Assembly (NCBI GenBank): GCA_900541885.1
Contig: UQKW01000008.1
Span: 11,069 to 75,068 of the forward strand
Origin: an uncultured Collinsella sp.
Lineage (GTDB): Bacteria > Actinomycetota > Coriobacteriia > Coriobacteriales > Coriobacteriaceae
Length of the DNA: 64,000 nucleotides
Reading direction: 5' to 3'
Part shown: piece by piece, positions 28,521 to 36,275 of the stretch
Position numbering within the stretch: the first letter of the stretch is position 1
How the letters are laid out: every line of letters begins with the position of its first letter
The notes under the pieces: model-generated
What the model was told of the DNA's origin: nothing
The model's input: only the letters and a program-made list of their open reading frames with translations
Database searches by the model: none
Made by a program: the position numbers and the translations under genes

Positions 28521-30539
28521 CTAGACCATGACCACGGCGAGCACGAGGAAGACCACGAGCGCCGCGACGATGTAGCAGATGTATACGGAGTAGTTGCCGC
28601 CCTCAATCTTGGAGGCGAGGCCGGCCAGCTTATCGGCACCCTCGCTCGGTGCATCGACCAGGAAGCGGTCGGGCAGGGGCTCAACGCCCTGGGCGACACC
28701 GGTGAGCTTCTGGAACACGTGCGCGATGGACCAGCAGATCTTGGTGCATACCTCGCGCAGGGTGTAGAGCGGGCCCATGAAGAGCTCTACGTCTGACGCG
28801 AAGCTCGTGGCGACGACGGGCATGTGCTCGTTGGGCTCGTAGCCGCACGCCCAAGGGTCGGTCTTCTTAGCGGGGGCCTTGGTGCCGAGGCAGGACCTCA
28901 ACACGAACGCGAGGCCGGTGAGGACCACGAGCGCGATGGCGATCGCGGGGGTGGAGGTGGCGGCACCGGAAATCTCGTTCACCAGAGACACGCCCGAGGT
29001 GGCTGTGATGGCAGAGCCGGCAAGCACGCTCTGGGCGACGTCGCCCAGAACCGGGGCGATGACGGGAGAGCCGATTCCCAGCACCACGCAGATGGCCGCG
29101 AGGAGCATCTGCGAGAACAACATCGGAGCCGGGGACTCCTTGGCGTTCGCGGCCTCCTGGGAACGAGGGCTGCTCGCGAACGAGACGCCGTAGGCCTTCA
29201 CGAAGCACGTGACGGCCAGGGCACCGGTGATGGCGAGGGCGGCCGCGGAGGCGACGGCGAACACCATGACGACCGGATCGGAGAGCGTCGAGATGTTGAA
29301 CAGGGACTGGTAGGTGAACCACTCGGAAACGAAGCCGTTGAGCGGCGGGATAGCCGAGATGGCAAGGGCACCGATGAGGAAGCAGACGGCCGTGACCGGC
29401 ATACGGCGGAACAGGCCGCCCATCTTCTCCATGTTGCGCGTACCCGTGGCATAGAGCAGGGAGCCCGCGCCGAGGAACAGCTCGCCCTTGAACATGGCGT
29501 GGTTGAGCGTGTGGTAGAGGGCGGCCATGAGCGCGATCGTCGCGATGACGTCGTTGCCCAGGGCGTGCGCCGTCATGGACGCGCCGACACCGAGCAAGAT
29601 GATGCCGATGTTCTCGACGGAGTGGTAGGCCAGCAGGCGCTTAATGTCGTGCTCGTGGAGGGCGTAGACGACGCCCAGGACCGACGAGATGGATCCGAAG
29701 ACCAGGACCATGAGGCCCCACCAGAGCTGGACGCCCGAACCCGCGAGCAGGTCGAGACCGACCTTGAGGATTCCCAGGATGCCGATCTTGATCATGCCGC
29801 CGGACATGAGGGCGGACACGTTGGACGGCGCCTCGGGGTGCGCCTGGGGCAGCCAGGAGTGCAGCGGGATGATACCGGCCTTTGCGCCGAATCCGAAGAA
29901 CGCGAGGACGAAGCACGCGGAGGAGACGGCGGGTCCAAAGTCATGCGTACGGAAATCACTGAAGCTGAAGGAACCGCCCACGCCGTTGGTCATGAGCAGG
30001 AAGCTCGCCATGATAAGGACAAAGCCCACGTGCGCGATGACGAAGTAGAGCCAACCGCCCCTAATGGAGTTCTTGTTCTCCTCGATAACGACAAGGAAGT
30101 AGCTCGTAAGGGACATGAGCTCAAAGGCGACCAGGAACCAGAACACGTTGTCGGCGGTGATGACGAGCATCATCGAGGCGACGAAGGTGTTCATGAAGAA
30201 ACCGGCGCGCCCGACCTTGCCCGGGTACTCATCGAAGTAGGACAGACCGTAGGTGAAGCCCGCAAAGGCGAGGATTGAGATGAGGACCACGATCAGGCCC
30301 GCAAGGCCGTTGAGCAAGAGCTCGAGACGGGCGAACGGGAAAAAGAAGACCGTGTTGAGGGACGAAACGTCGCCAAGCACGGCCTCGAGGCCCGCGATGA
30401 ACGACAGCACGGCCGCGACGGCGCCGATAAGGCAGCCGGCGGTCTTGGCGGCGTTATCGGCCTTGATCAGCAGAACCGAGGCGAGCGCACCGATGCACGA
30501 GACGGCAAGCGATGCGATAAACAGCGTCATGCTATCCAT
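28521..30539 (-). CDS. hyfB: Hydrogenase membrane subunit HyfB/HycC (antiporter-like)
   Basis: 672 aa, about 15-16 hydrophobic segments. Largest antiporter-like subunit, with HSWLPQAHPEAPSNVSALMSG and KRLLAYHSVENIGIIL as conserved proton-path motifs. A C-terminal extension after about residue 500 ends in a final membrane helix, as in HycC. The start overlaps the end of the ferredoxin-like gene by 8 bases. Confidence 0.92.
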   Translation of the reverse strand: MDSMTLFIASLAVSCIGALASVLLIKADNAAKTAGCLIGAVAAVLSFIAGLEAVLGDVSSLNTVFFFPFARLELLLNGLAGLIVVLISILAFAGFTYGLSYFDEYPGKVGRAGFFMNTFVASMMLVITADNVFWFLVAFELMSLTSYFLVVIEENKNSIRGGWLYFVIAHVGFVLIMASFLLMTNGVGGSFSFSDFRTHDFGPAVSSACFVLAFFGFGAKAGIIPLHSWLPQAHPEAPSNVSALMSGGMIKIGILGILKVGLDLLAGSGVQLWWGLMVLVFGSISSVLGVVYALHEHDIKRLLAYHSVENIGIILLGVGASMTAHALGNDVIATIALMAALYHTLNHAMFKGELFLGAGSLLYATGTRNMEKMGGLFRRMPVTAVCFLIGALAISAIPPLNGFVSEWFTYQSLFNISTLSDPVVMVFAVASAAALAITGALAVTCFVKAYGVSFASSPRSQEAANAKESPAPMLFSQMLLAAICVVLGIGSPVIAPVLGDVAQSVLAGSAITATSGVSLVNEISGAATSTPAIAIALVVLTGLAFVLRSCLGTKAPAKKTDPWACGYEPNEHMPVVATSFASDVELFMGPLYTLREVCTKICWSIAHVFQKLTGVAQGVEPLPDRFLVDAPSEGADKLAGLASKIEGGNYSVYICYIVAALVVFLVLAVVMV

Positions 30540-31149
30540 TGTTTACGCTCCCTTCTGCTTTCTCGGAGAGGCCCTGGGCCACAGCGGTAACGTCGACGAC
30601 TGGACCGTTTTCGATCGAGCGCAGGCGCTTGGCCTCGTCGAGCTCGCGATCGGCCGCGCCGCCCATGACGGTCAGCGCCTTGGTGGGGCACGCCGCCACA
30701 CAATGCGGGCCGTCCGGATCGAAGGCGCACAGGTCGCACTTGACGGCGCAGGTGTACTGGCCGGGAGCCCACGTAAGCAGGCTGCTCAGGGACTTAGGAT
30801 ACGAAGGCGTCGGGTCGCACATGCCAGCGACACCGGCGATAGACGTGCCATCGGGATGGATGGCTCCGAAGGGGCACGCGATGGCGCACAGCCTGCACCC
30901 GATGCACTCCTGCTCCTTGACGTGGATGCGGTCGCCATCGTGCTCGATGGCATTCACCGGGCAAACCTCGGCGCAGGGGGCACCCTCGCAATGGTGGCAG
31001 GCAAGGGCGGCCGAAATACCGCCGGTCTTCACGAGCGCCAGGCGCGGCGTATCCTGAAGACCCTGCATCCGGTGGGCGTCGGCACAGGCGGACTGGCATG
31101 TTCCGCAGCCGATGCACCTCTCCGGGTTGATGTCGATGAAGCGGTTCAT
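30532..31149 (-). CDS. hyfA: Four-cluster ferredoxin subunit (HycB/HyfA)
   Basis: About 205 aa with four 4Fe-4S motifs: CIGCGTCQSACAD, CHHCEGAPCAEVCPV, CIGCRLCAIACPFG and CDLCAFDPDGPHCVAACP. This is the typical wire between FdhF and the hydrogenase arm. The ATG at 31149 follows AAGGAAG. The gene lies between fdhF and hyfB, where this electron-transfer subunit would be expected. Confidence 0.92.
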   Translation of the reverse strand: MNRFIDINPERCIGCGTCQSACADAHRMQGLQDTPRLALVKTGGISAALACHHCEGAPCAEVCPVNAIEHDGDRIHVKEQECIGCRLCAIACPFGAIHPDGTSIAGVAGMCDPTPSYPKSLSSLLTWAPGQYTCAVKCDLCAFDPDGPHCVAACPTKALTVMGGAADRELDEAKRLRSIENGPVVDVTAVAQGLSEKAEGSVNNG

Positions 31150-31171
31150 CCCCACTTCCTTTCAAAATAAC

Positions 31172-31206
31172 GGGCCGGGCTCCCGAACGTACGGGACGCC
31201 CGGCCC
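31172..31206 (-). terminator. Internal terminator-like hairpin between fdhF and hyfA
   Basis: A very stable nested stem: outer arms GGGCCGGGC/GCCCGGCCC (31172-31180 and 31198-31206), inner TCCCG/CGGGA. On the minus strand it is followed by GTTATTTT. It lies inside an otherwise continuous operon, so it probably lowers, rather than stops, transcription into the hydrogenase genes, or stabilises the fdhF message. Confidence 0.7.
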
Positions 31207-31227
31207 AAAAAGCCAACGAGAACGGGA

Positions 31228-33450
31228 CTACACGATTTGATTCACGTGCGTCTCGTCGTCGAACTTGGCGGCGCCGGGCTCAACGTCCTGGGGAGCGGCG
31301 GCGTCCACCAGAGCCTGCTTGAGCTCGGTGTACTGACGCTCCACCTCGCCCTCAGCCCAGACCTGGTCGGCGATAGCGTCGACCTGGCAGGCGGAGAACT
31401 TGTCCTCGGGCGTATGCGAGACCGGGTCGACCTTGTGAATGGTCAGCTCGTTGCACTTGCCGATCCACCACTGGTAGGTCATGTAGACCGTGCCCTTGTT
31501 GATGCGATCGCTCACGTCGGCGCGGCTGTATACCTGGCCGCGGCGGCTGTGAATCGAGACGATGTCGCCATTCTTGATGCCGCGCGCCTGGGCGTCCGCG
31601 GGATTCATGCGGACAAAGCCGGGCTCGTCGGCGAGCAGCGCAAGCGTCTTGCAGTTGCCGGTCATCGAACGGCAGCTGTAGTGGCCGACCTCGCGGACGG
31701 TGCACAGGATGAGCGGGTACTCATCGTCGGGAAGCTCGGAGGGCGCCTCCCAGTCGTGCGCCATCAGGTTGGCGCGGCCGTCCTTGGTGGTGAACTTGCC
31801 ACCAGCGAACATGTCGGGCGTACCGTGGTCGTTCACATCGGTGCTCTTGACGGGCCACTGGGCGTAACCGCCCTCGGGAGCCATCTTCTCGTAGGTCGCG
31901 CCCACAAAGTTGGGGCACAGGCTAATGCACTCGTTCCAGATCTGCTCGGTGTTGTCGTAGTGCATGGGGTAGCCCATGCGCGTGGACAGGTCCGCGAAGA
32001 TCTCCCAGTCGTGACGGCACTCGCCTTTGGGCGGAACGGCCGCGTCAAAGTGCTGGAAGCTACGGTCGGATGCGGTAAAGACACCCTCGTGCTCGCCCCA
32101 AGAGGTAGCAGGCAGGATGACGTCAGCGAGCATGGTCGTCTGCGTCATAAAGATGTCCTGGCAAATGAACAGATCCAGCTCGGAGAGCGTCTTGCGCATG
32201 CCGGCCGAATCGGGCTCGGTCTGCACCGGGTCCTCGCCGTAGTTGTAGAAGCAGTGCACCTTGCCCTCGTCGACCAGGTGGCCCAGGTCGGTGAGCTTGT
32301 AGCCCTCCTCGAGCGGGAGCTTTTCCTCGGGCACGCCCCAAGCCTTGGCAAACTTGGCACGCACTGCCGGGTCGGTGACCTTCTGGTAGCCAGGGTACAG
32401 GTTGGGCAGCATGCCCATATCGCAGGAGCCCTGGACGTTATTCTGGCCACGCACGGGCGCGAGACCGGAATTGGGTTTGCCGATCTGGCCGGCAACGCAG
32501 GCGATGGAGGCGATGGTGTGCACCGTCTTCAGGTTCTGCTTCTGCTGGCATACGCCCATGCCCCAGCCAATGATGGCAGAGGGCTTCGCCGTGGCGTACA
32601 TCTCGGCAGCTTGGTGGATCAGCGCGGGCTCGACACCCGTGATGTCCTGTACGGATTCGGGAGTGTAGTTCTTGATGGTCTCCCACCACTCGTCAAAGCC
32701 GTTCGTGTGCTCGGCGACGAATTCCTTGTCGTAGAGGCCATCGTTAACCAAGCAGTTGGCAAAGGCGTTGAGGAACGCAACGTTGCAACCGTTCTTGATC
32801 GGAAGGTAGAGATCGGCGATACGCGCGGTTTCGATATGGCGCGGATCGGCGACGATGATCTTGCAACCCTTTTCTTTGGCTCGCACGATACGCCTTGCGA
32901 CGATGGGGTGCGAATCGGCAGGGTTATAGCCGAAGAGGAAAATGCAGCCCGCATCCTCCATACCGGGGATGGAGCATGACATGCAACCTGAACCAACCGT
33001 GTCCATCAGACCGAGGACAGTAGGGCCGTGTCAAGTACGGGCGCAGTTGTCTACGCTGTGGGTGCCGATGCACGCACGCGTAAACTTCTGCATGACGTAG
33101 TTCGCCTCATTGCCGCCGCCTCGCGAAGAGCCGGTGGTCATGACAGCGTTAGGACCATATTCGTCAATTATGGCCTGCATCTTAGATGCGGTGAAATCCA
33201 GTGCCTCGTCCCAGCTTACGCGCTCAAGATCCGCGCCCTTAGTGCGGCGGATCATCGGGTGCAGTACGCGAGGAGTCAAGATCTTGGTGTCGTTGATGAA
33301 GTCGTAGCCGCTCATGCCCTTAAGGCACAGCTCGCTCTGGTTGGTGATGCCGTTGAGCGGTTCGGTACCCACGACCTGGCCGTTTTGGACCAAGAGGTTA
33401 AACTGGCAACCGGCGCCGCAGTACGGGCAAATCACTTTATGCTTCTCCAT
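31228..33450 (-). CDS. fdhF: Formate dehydrogenase H, selenoprotein with in-frame UGA
   Basis: Oxidises formate to CO2 and passes electrons to the hydrogenase. 740 aa when the UGA at 33031-33033 is read as Sec. The context is CARTUHGPTVLG, as in E. coli FDH-H, and Sec is residue 140, the E. coli number. Fe-S Cys are C8, C11, C15 and C42 (CPYCGAGC, then LCLKG). The C-terminal molydop-binding domain includes REVGHYSCRSMTG and the TYQWWIGKCNELT block. The ATG at 33450 follows GGAGGG. Without Sec decoding the gene would appear as two broken ORFs, but a bSECIS-like hairpin, selA, selB and selC are all present, so it is intact. Confidence 0.95.
33000..33033 (-). promoter_or_regulatory. fdhF UGA codon and bacterial SECIS hairpin
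   Basis: The Sec codon UGA (33031-33033) is followed after 11 bases by a hairpin with a 5-bp stem TGTCC/GGACA and the apical loop TCGGTCTGAT. The GGTCTG in the loop is the same as in the E. coli fdhF SECIS, which SelB binds. The stem lies in coding sequence, as expected for bacteria. Confidence 0.85.
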
Positions 33451-33525
33451 GACACCCTCCTTCCTTTCTCTGCTACCGAATACTCGGTACTTATTTGACA
33501 ATCATTGGGCCTGTCGCCCCGACGC

Positions 33526-34044
33526 TTACGCCTCGTTTTCGATGGTGGCGCGGGCACGCTCGGCAGTCAGCTCCGCCAGGCGTTCCTCGTCTACCAGGGT
33601 GAGGCCCTTGGTCGGGCACGCCTCGGCACATGCCGGACCGCCGGGACGGTCCACGCACAGGTCGCACTTGAGCACGAAGCTCTTAGTCTGCGAACCCACG
33701 CGCACGTCGCCCATCAAGACGGGGACCTGCGTGGTCGCCACGCTCACGGCGCCAAAGGGGCAGGCCATGACGCAGCTCTTGCAGCCGATACAGTTGTCCT
33801 CGTTAACGCCGATGCGATGGTTCTTTGGATCAAAGAACAAGGCGCCCGTAGGACAGGCCTTCGCGCACGGAGCGTCCTCGCAGTGGTGACATGCCACCGG
33901 CGCGGAAATCTCGTAGGTGCGCGTTACGCGCAAGCGAGGTGCGGCGATGTTGCCGGGAATATCGTGTGCCTCGATGCACGCCGCCATACAGGTTTGGCAC
34001 CCAATGCAGCGTGAAGAATCAGCCACGACTCGTTTATTGCCCAT
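33526..34044 (-). CDS. hydN: Four-cluster ferredoxin, HydN-like
   Basis: About 172 aa with four 4Fe-4S motifs: CIGCQTCMAACIE, CHHCEDAPCAKACP, CIGCKSCVMACPFG and CDLCVDRPGGPACAEACP. HydN is encoded next to fdhF in E. coli and is needed for FDH-H activity. It is the first gene of the formate hydrogenlyase operon. The ATG at 34044 follows GGAGGGAG about 10 bases upstream; longer in-frame starts lack a binding site. Confidence 0.9.
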   Translation of the reverse strand: MGNKRVVADSSRCIGCQTCMAACIEAHDIPGNIAAPRLRVTRTYEISAPVACHHCEDAPCAKACPTGALFFDPKNHRIGVNEDNCIGCKSCVMACPFGAVSVATTQVPVLMGDVRVGSQTKSFVLKCDLCVDRPGGPACAEACPTKGLTLVDEERLAELTAERARATIENEA

Positions 34045-34221
34045 GTTGTTCACTCCCTCCTGAGTCCCATGCCGGAGAGACCCTGTCGACGTTGTCCCAA
34101 GCCGCCCGTGGCCTGGCATCGGCGTATCGAATGCATGCGGCGAAACAGGCACTCGGTAGAATTTCTCCAACGGTATACAGATTGAATATACGCAGTTGCA
34201 GGGGGCAAACGTGAGCATAGG

Positions 34222-34358
34222 CCCTGCAATACGGGTGTATTGCAGGGGTTTTGGCAGGTTGGAATTATTCTCTAGAAGCTATAAAGGTGAGTGTATTACA
34301 TGCGTACGCCCAAGAAAGATTTCACGCTCATTTCTGAAGGATGTAATACGTTTGTAAT
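34222..34358. promoter_or_regulatory. Cluster of GTATTRCA sites in the fdh/toxin intergenic region
   Basis: A perfect 11-bp hairpin (34222-34232 and 34237-34247) contains TGCAATAC and GTATTGCA. Related half-sites occur at 34292-34301 (TGTATTACAT), 34341-34350 (ATGTAATACG) and 34352-34358 (TTGTAAT). They lie 180-310 bases upstream of hydN, where an activator of the formate operon could bind. On the plus strand the first hairpin is followed by TTTT and could also be a terminator. No regulator gene is nearby. Confidence 0.45.
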
Positions 34359-34404
34359 ATCGTTTACACTCAGTTACTCTAATGCAATAAAGTAGTGGTT
34401 GTAA

Positions 34405-34445
34405 GATTGGCCATTATTAGCCAATGCTGTATTTGACTATTCAAA
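34405..34445 (+). promoter_or_regulatory. Promoter and palindromic operators of the toxin-antitoxin pair
   Basis: TTGGCC (34406-34411) and TATTTG (34429-34434), 17 bases apart, form a possible promoter. Two palindromes overlap it: ATTGGC-8-GCCAAT (34405-34424) and ATTTGA-4-TCAAAT (34430-34445). The ribosome binding site GGGAGG and antitoxin start follow. This layout fits autorepression by the antitoxin complex. Confidence 0.45.
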
Positions 34446-34472
34446 TTGCACGCTCATTAAGGGAGGCCAGTG

Positions 34473-34796
34473 ATGTCATCGACTCAAAAACGAGCCATCC
34501 TGCAGGTGCGCATTCGCGAGGAAGACAAGCAGCATGCCGAGCGTCTCTACGACGCCATGGGCACATCGCTCGCCGAGGCCGTGCGCCTTTTTGTCGCGCA
34601 GAGCATTTTGATGCGCAAGCTCCCCTTTCAGCCGGTCGCCGTGCGCTCAAAGGACGGCACCGCCGCCTATGGATCGCTCAAAGCCTATGGGGACCCCAAT
34701 CGCCGCTCCGAGGAGCGCAATGCCTGGATTGAGTACCTTGCTACAGAAAGTGACGATTCGATTTTGGGTCCCGAGGAAGTAGATATCCATGAGTAG
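34473..34796 (+). CDS. Antitoxin, RelB/DinJ-like ribbon-helix-helix
   Basis: About 107 aa. RAILQVRIREEDKQHAERLY fits an RHH beta strand and helix, followed by MGTSLAEAVRLFVAQSI, the DinJ/RelB helix pattern. The second half is variable and would wrap the toxin. The ATG at 34473 follows GGGAGG at 7 bases; a GTG one codon earlier is possible. It overlaps the toxin gene by 8 bases, the usual type II arrangement. It is one of few plus-strand genes here and lies beside a repeat-rich region, suggesting mobility. Confidence 0.75.
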   Translation: MSSTQKRAILQVRIREEDKQHAERLYDAMGTSLAEAVRLFVAQSILMRKLPFQPVAVRSKDGTAAYGSLKAYGDPNRRSEERNAWIEYLATESDDSILGPEEVDIHE

Positions 34797-35244
34797 CACC
34801 ATCATCGACGAGACCGTCATCCTACGCTACCTGCTTGACGACGACGAAGTTCTGTCACCGCGCGCCGCCAAGGTCATCGCCACGCGCACCGCTCGTGTCT
34901 ACCCCGAAATCATCACGCGCGTCGTGGTCACGCTGCGCGACGTCTATGAGGTTCCCCGCGTTGAGATTGCTGCGGCCATGAAAAGGCTGCTCGATGACGT
35001 CATGGTCGACGAGCCCACCGTTGTCGCCCTCGCCGTCAAACTCTTTGGCAAGACCCATATGGACTTTACCGACTGCCTCCTCGCAGCCCGAACCGCCATC
35101 TACAACGATGATGTCGTGAGCTTTGGCAAGCCCATCATCCAAGGCATGATCGACTACCGCCGCCAGCGCCAAACAGTTGCCGACGCCCGCGACCGCAGCA
35201 CCGACTCCACCATCGACAAGCTCCGCAACCACGGTCGCCACTAA
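34789..35244 (+). CDS. PIN-domain ribonuclease toxin (VapC-like)
   Basis: 151 aa. IIDETVILRYLLDDDEVLS matches the PIN start (Asp6 would be the first metal ligand), and HMDFTDCLLAARTAIYNDDV carries the second acidic cluster. Family members cleave RNA, often tRNA, when released from antitoxin. The C-terminal 25 residues are charged and polar. Specificity cannot be read from sequence. Pairing with a RelB-like rather than VapB-like antitoxin is common in hybrid systems. Confidence 0.75.
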   Translation: MSSTIIDETVILRYLLDDDEVLSPRAAKVIATRTARVYPEIITRVVVTLRDVYEVPRVEIAAAMKRLLDDVMVDEPTVVALAVKLFGKTHMDFTDCLLAARTAIYNDDVVSFGKPIIQGMIDYRRQRQTVADARDRSTDSTIDKLRNHGRH

Positions 35245-35289
35245 CCGACAGGCAACGGCATCGCCCGCCCCTCAGCCCCATCCCCTCCT

Positions 35290-35367
35290 AAGTTGCGGTG
35301 AAATAGTTCCTGGATTTGGGCTTATTAGACTTATTCGGGCTTTTCAGAAACTATCTCATCGCAACTT
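35290..35367. repeat. Long palindrome, TTGCGGTGAAATAG family, copy 3 (degenerate)
   Basis: 19-bp arms (35290-35308 and 35349-35367) pair with two mismatches that could be G-T pairs in RNA. It shares AAGTTGCGGTGAAATAG with other copies in the window. It opens a 780-base gene-free region. Confidence 0.75.
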
Positions 35368-35428
35368 CCAGGTTGGCCATCCGAAACCGACAGCCTTGGA
35401 CCGCAAATCCTACTGTTCGCCACGAAAT

Positions 35429-35578
35429 GGGCCTATCTACTACGTTTAACCGATTACCCTCGACCATACCGAAATCCGAAATATCAAAACCGATGGTAGA
35501 CGGCTTGCCGATTTTCCGAAAATGCTGCTATGGTCGACCCCTGCGGGCCAAACGTAGTAGATGGGCTGCTTTCGTGGC
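35429..35578. repeat. Imperfect long inverted repeat with CTACTACGTTT arms
   Basis: ATCTACTACGTTT (left) and AAACGTAGTAGAT (right) are exact arms, flanked by CACGAAA and TTTCGTG and enclosing GTCGACC/GGTCGA-type pairs (CTCGACCATA and TATGGTCGAC). The centre carries a second weak repeat (CCGATTTTCC). No coding potential is apparent. It looks like a decayed member of a palindromic repeat family. Confidence 0.55.
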
Positions 35579-35642
35579 TCAGCACCAGACCAGTCATTTT
35601 GGAACAGGGCTTTTGACCACACTTGCCAGCCGATCGCTAGAG

Positions 35643-35732
35643 TAGCCAAAAAAGCCCCGTCCCAAATTAGCTACCCAGGCCTTCAATGGGTTCGCAAAGG
35701 CCAAAAGACAGTCCGTATTTCACCGCAACTTA
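35643..35732. repeat. Two solo palindrome arms
   Basis: 35643-35676 matches one arm of the nested palindrome at 5740-5850 (GCCCCGTCCCAAATTAGCTA core). 35709-35732 matches one arm of the TTGCGGTGA family (CAGTCCGTATTTCACCGCAA). Neither has its partner arm nearby. They suggest loss or movement of half elements. Confidence 0.7.
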
Positions 35733-35780
35733 GGTGGGGCGTGGGGCGGCATCGACTCCCGTCACCCCGTACATCTACGA

Positions 35781-35816
35781 AAATGGCTCTGGCCCCAAAA
35801 GGAACCAGAGCCATTT
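35781..35816 (-). terminator. Terminator copy associated with the tRNA-Gly remnant
   Basis: A 12-bp stem AAATGGCTCTGG/CCAGAGCCATTT with T-run on the minus strand (CATTTTCG). It is the diverged twin of the terminator at 35980-36017 that follows the intact tRNA-Gly gene. Confidence 0.75.
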
Positions 35817-35818
35817 AT

Positions 35819-35972
35819 CTATCTTATGGAGCGGGCGACGGGAAGTCCAAGGGTTTGCTTCGCAAACCCTTGTTTCGCTGCGGGCCATTGGCCCTTGCGT
35901 GCTGCGCTGGAAAATGCTCACGCATTTTCTCAGCTTCGCACCCTGCCGGGTTCGATTCCCGTCGCCCGGCAC
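35819..35972. repeat. tRNA-Gly-derived inverted element with three inner hairpins
   Basis: TATCTTATGGAGCGGGCGAC (35819-35838) and the bases GGGA that follow copy the 3' end of tRNA-Gly plus its flank (compare 36021-36044). At the other end, TTCGATTCCCGTCGCCCGGC is an inverted tRNA T-arm and acceptor. Between them lie three strong hairpins: AAGGGTTTGC/GCAAACCCTT, GGGCCA/TGGCCC and GAAAATGC/GCATTTTC. The segment seems to be a rearranged tRNA gene copy, or an insertion site used by a mobile element. Confidence 0.55.
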
Positions 35973-35979
35973 GCTTATG

Positions 35980-36017
35980 AAAACGGCTCTGGCACCAAAT
36001 GGAGCCAAAGCCGTTAA
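35980..36017 (-). terminator. Terminator of the tRNA-Pro/tRNA-Gly transcript
   Basis: On the minus strand ACGGCTTTGGC pairs with GCCAGAGCCGT, followed by TTTTC. It lies about 11 bases past the encoded CCA of tRNA-Gly. Confidence 0.75.
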
Positions 36018-36027
36018 AACTATCTTA

Positions 36028-36101
36028 TGGAGCGGGCGACGGGAATCGAACCCGCGTCATCAGCTTGGAAGGCTGGGGTTCTACCATTGAACTACGCCCG
36101 C
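36028..36101 (-). tRNA. tRNA-Gly (anticodon TCC)
   Basis: 74 bases on the complement: acceptor GCGGGCG with CGCCCGC, D loop TTCAATGGTAGAA, anticodon loop CTTCCAA (TCC), T loop TTCGATT, encoded CCA. Confidence 0.96.
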
Positions 36102-36107
36102 AAGATA

Positions 36108-36184
36108 TGGTCGGGACGACAGGATTTGAACCTGCGACATCCTGCTCCCAAAGCAGGCGCGCTACCAAACTGCGCCACGTCCCG
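36108..36184 (-). tRNA. tRNA-Pro (anticodon TGG)
   Basis: 77 bases on the complement: acceptor CGGGACG with CGTCCCG, anticodon loop TTTGGGA (TGG), T loop TTCAAAT, encoded CCA. It lies just upstream of tRNA-Gly, so both are probably processed from one transcript. Confidence 0.96.
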
Positions 36185-36275
36185 AAGGTGTTGAGCAGCT
36201 AAGGTCTAAACCTTGCGTGTCCCAAAGCGAAGGAAATTATAGGGGAGACTCCCCGCCTGTGCAAGCGCAGAAACC

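Noticed and set aside
31228..33501. Two separate ORFs or a broken formate dehydrogenase pseudogene
   Set aside because: The break is a single in-frame UGA at the exact Sec position, with a matching SECIS hairpin and selA, selB and selC present.
34045..34472. Molybdenum cofactor riboswitch before hydN
   Set aside because: I could not fit the conserved Moco core; the visible signals are short palindromic DNA-type sites.
35245..36027. CRISPR array or integrase gene in the repeat-rich gap
   Set aside because: Repeats are inverted, not regularly spaced direct repeats, and no ORF resembles Cas proteins, integrases or transposases.
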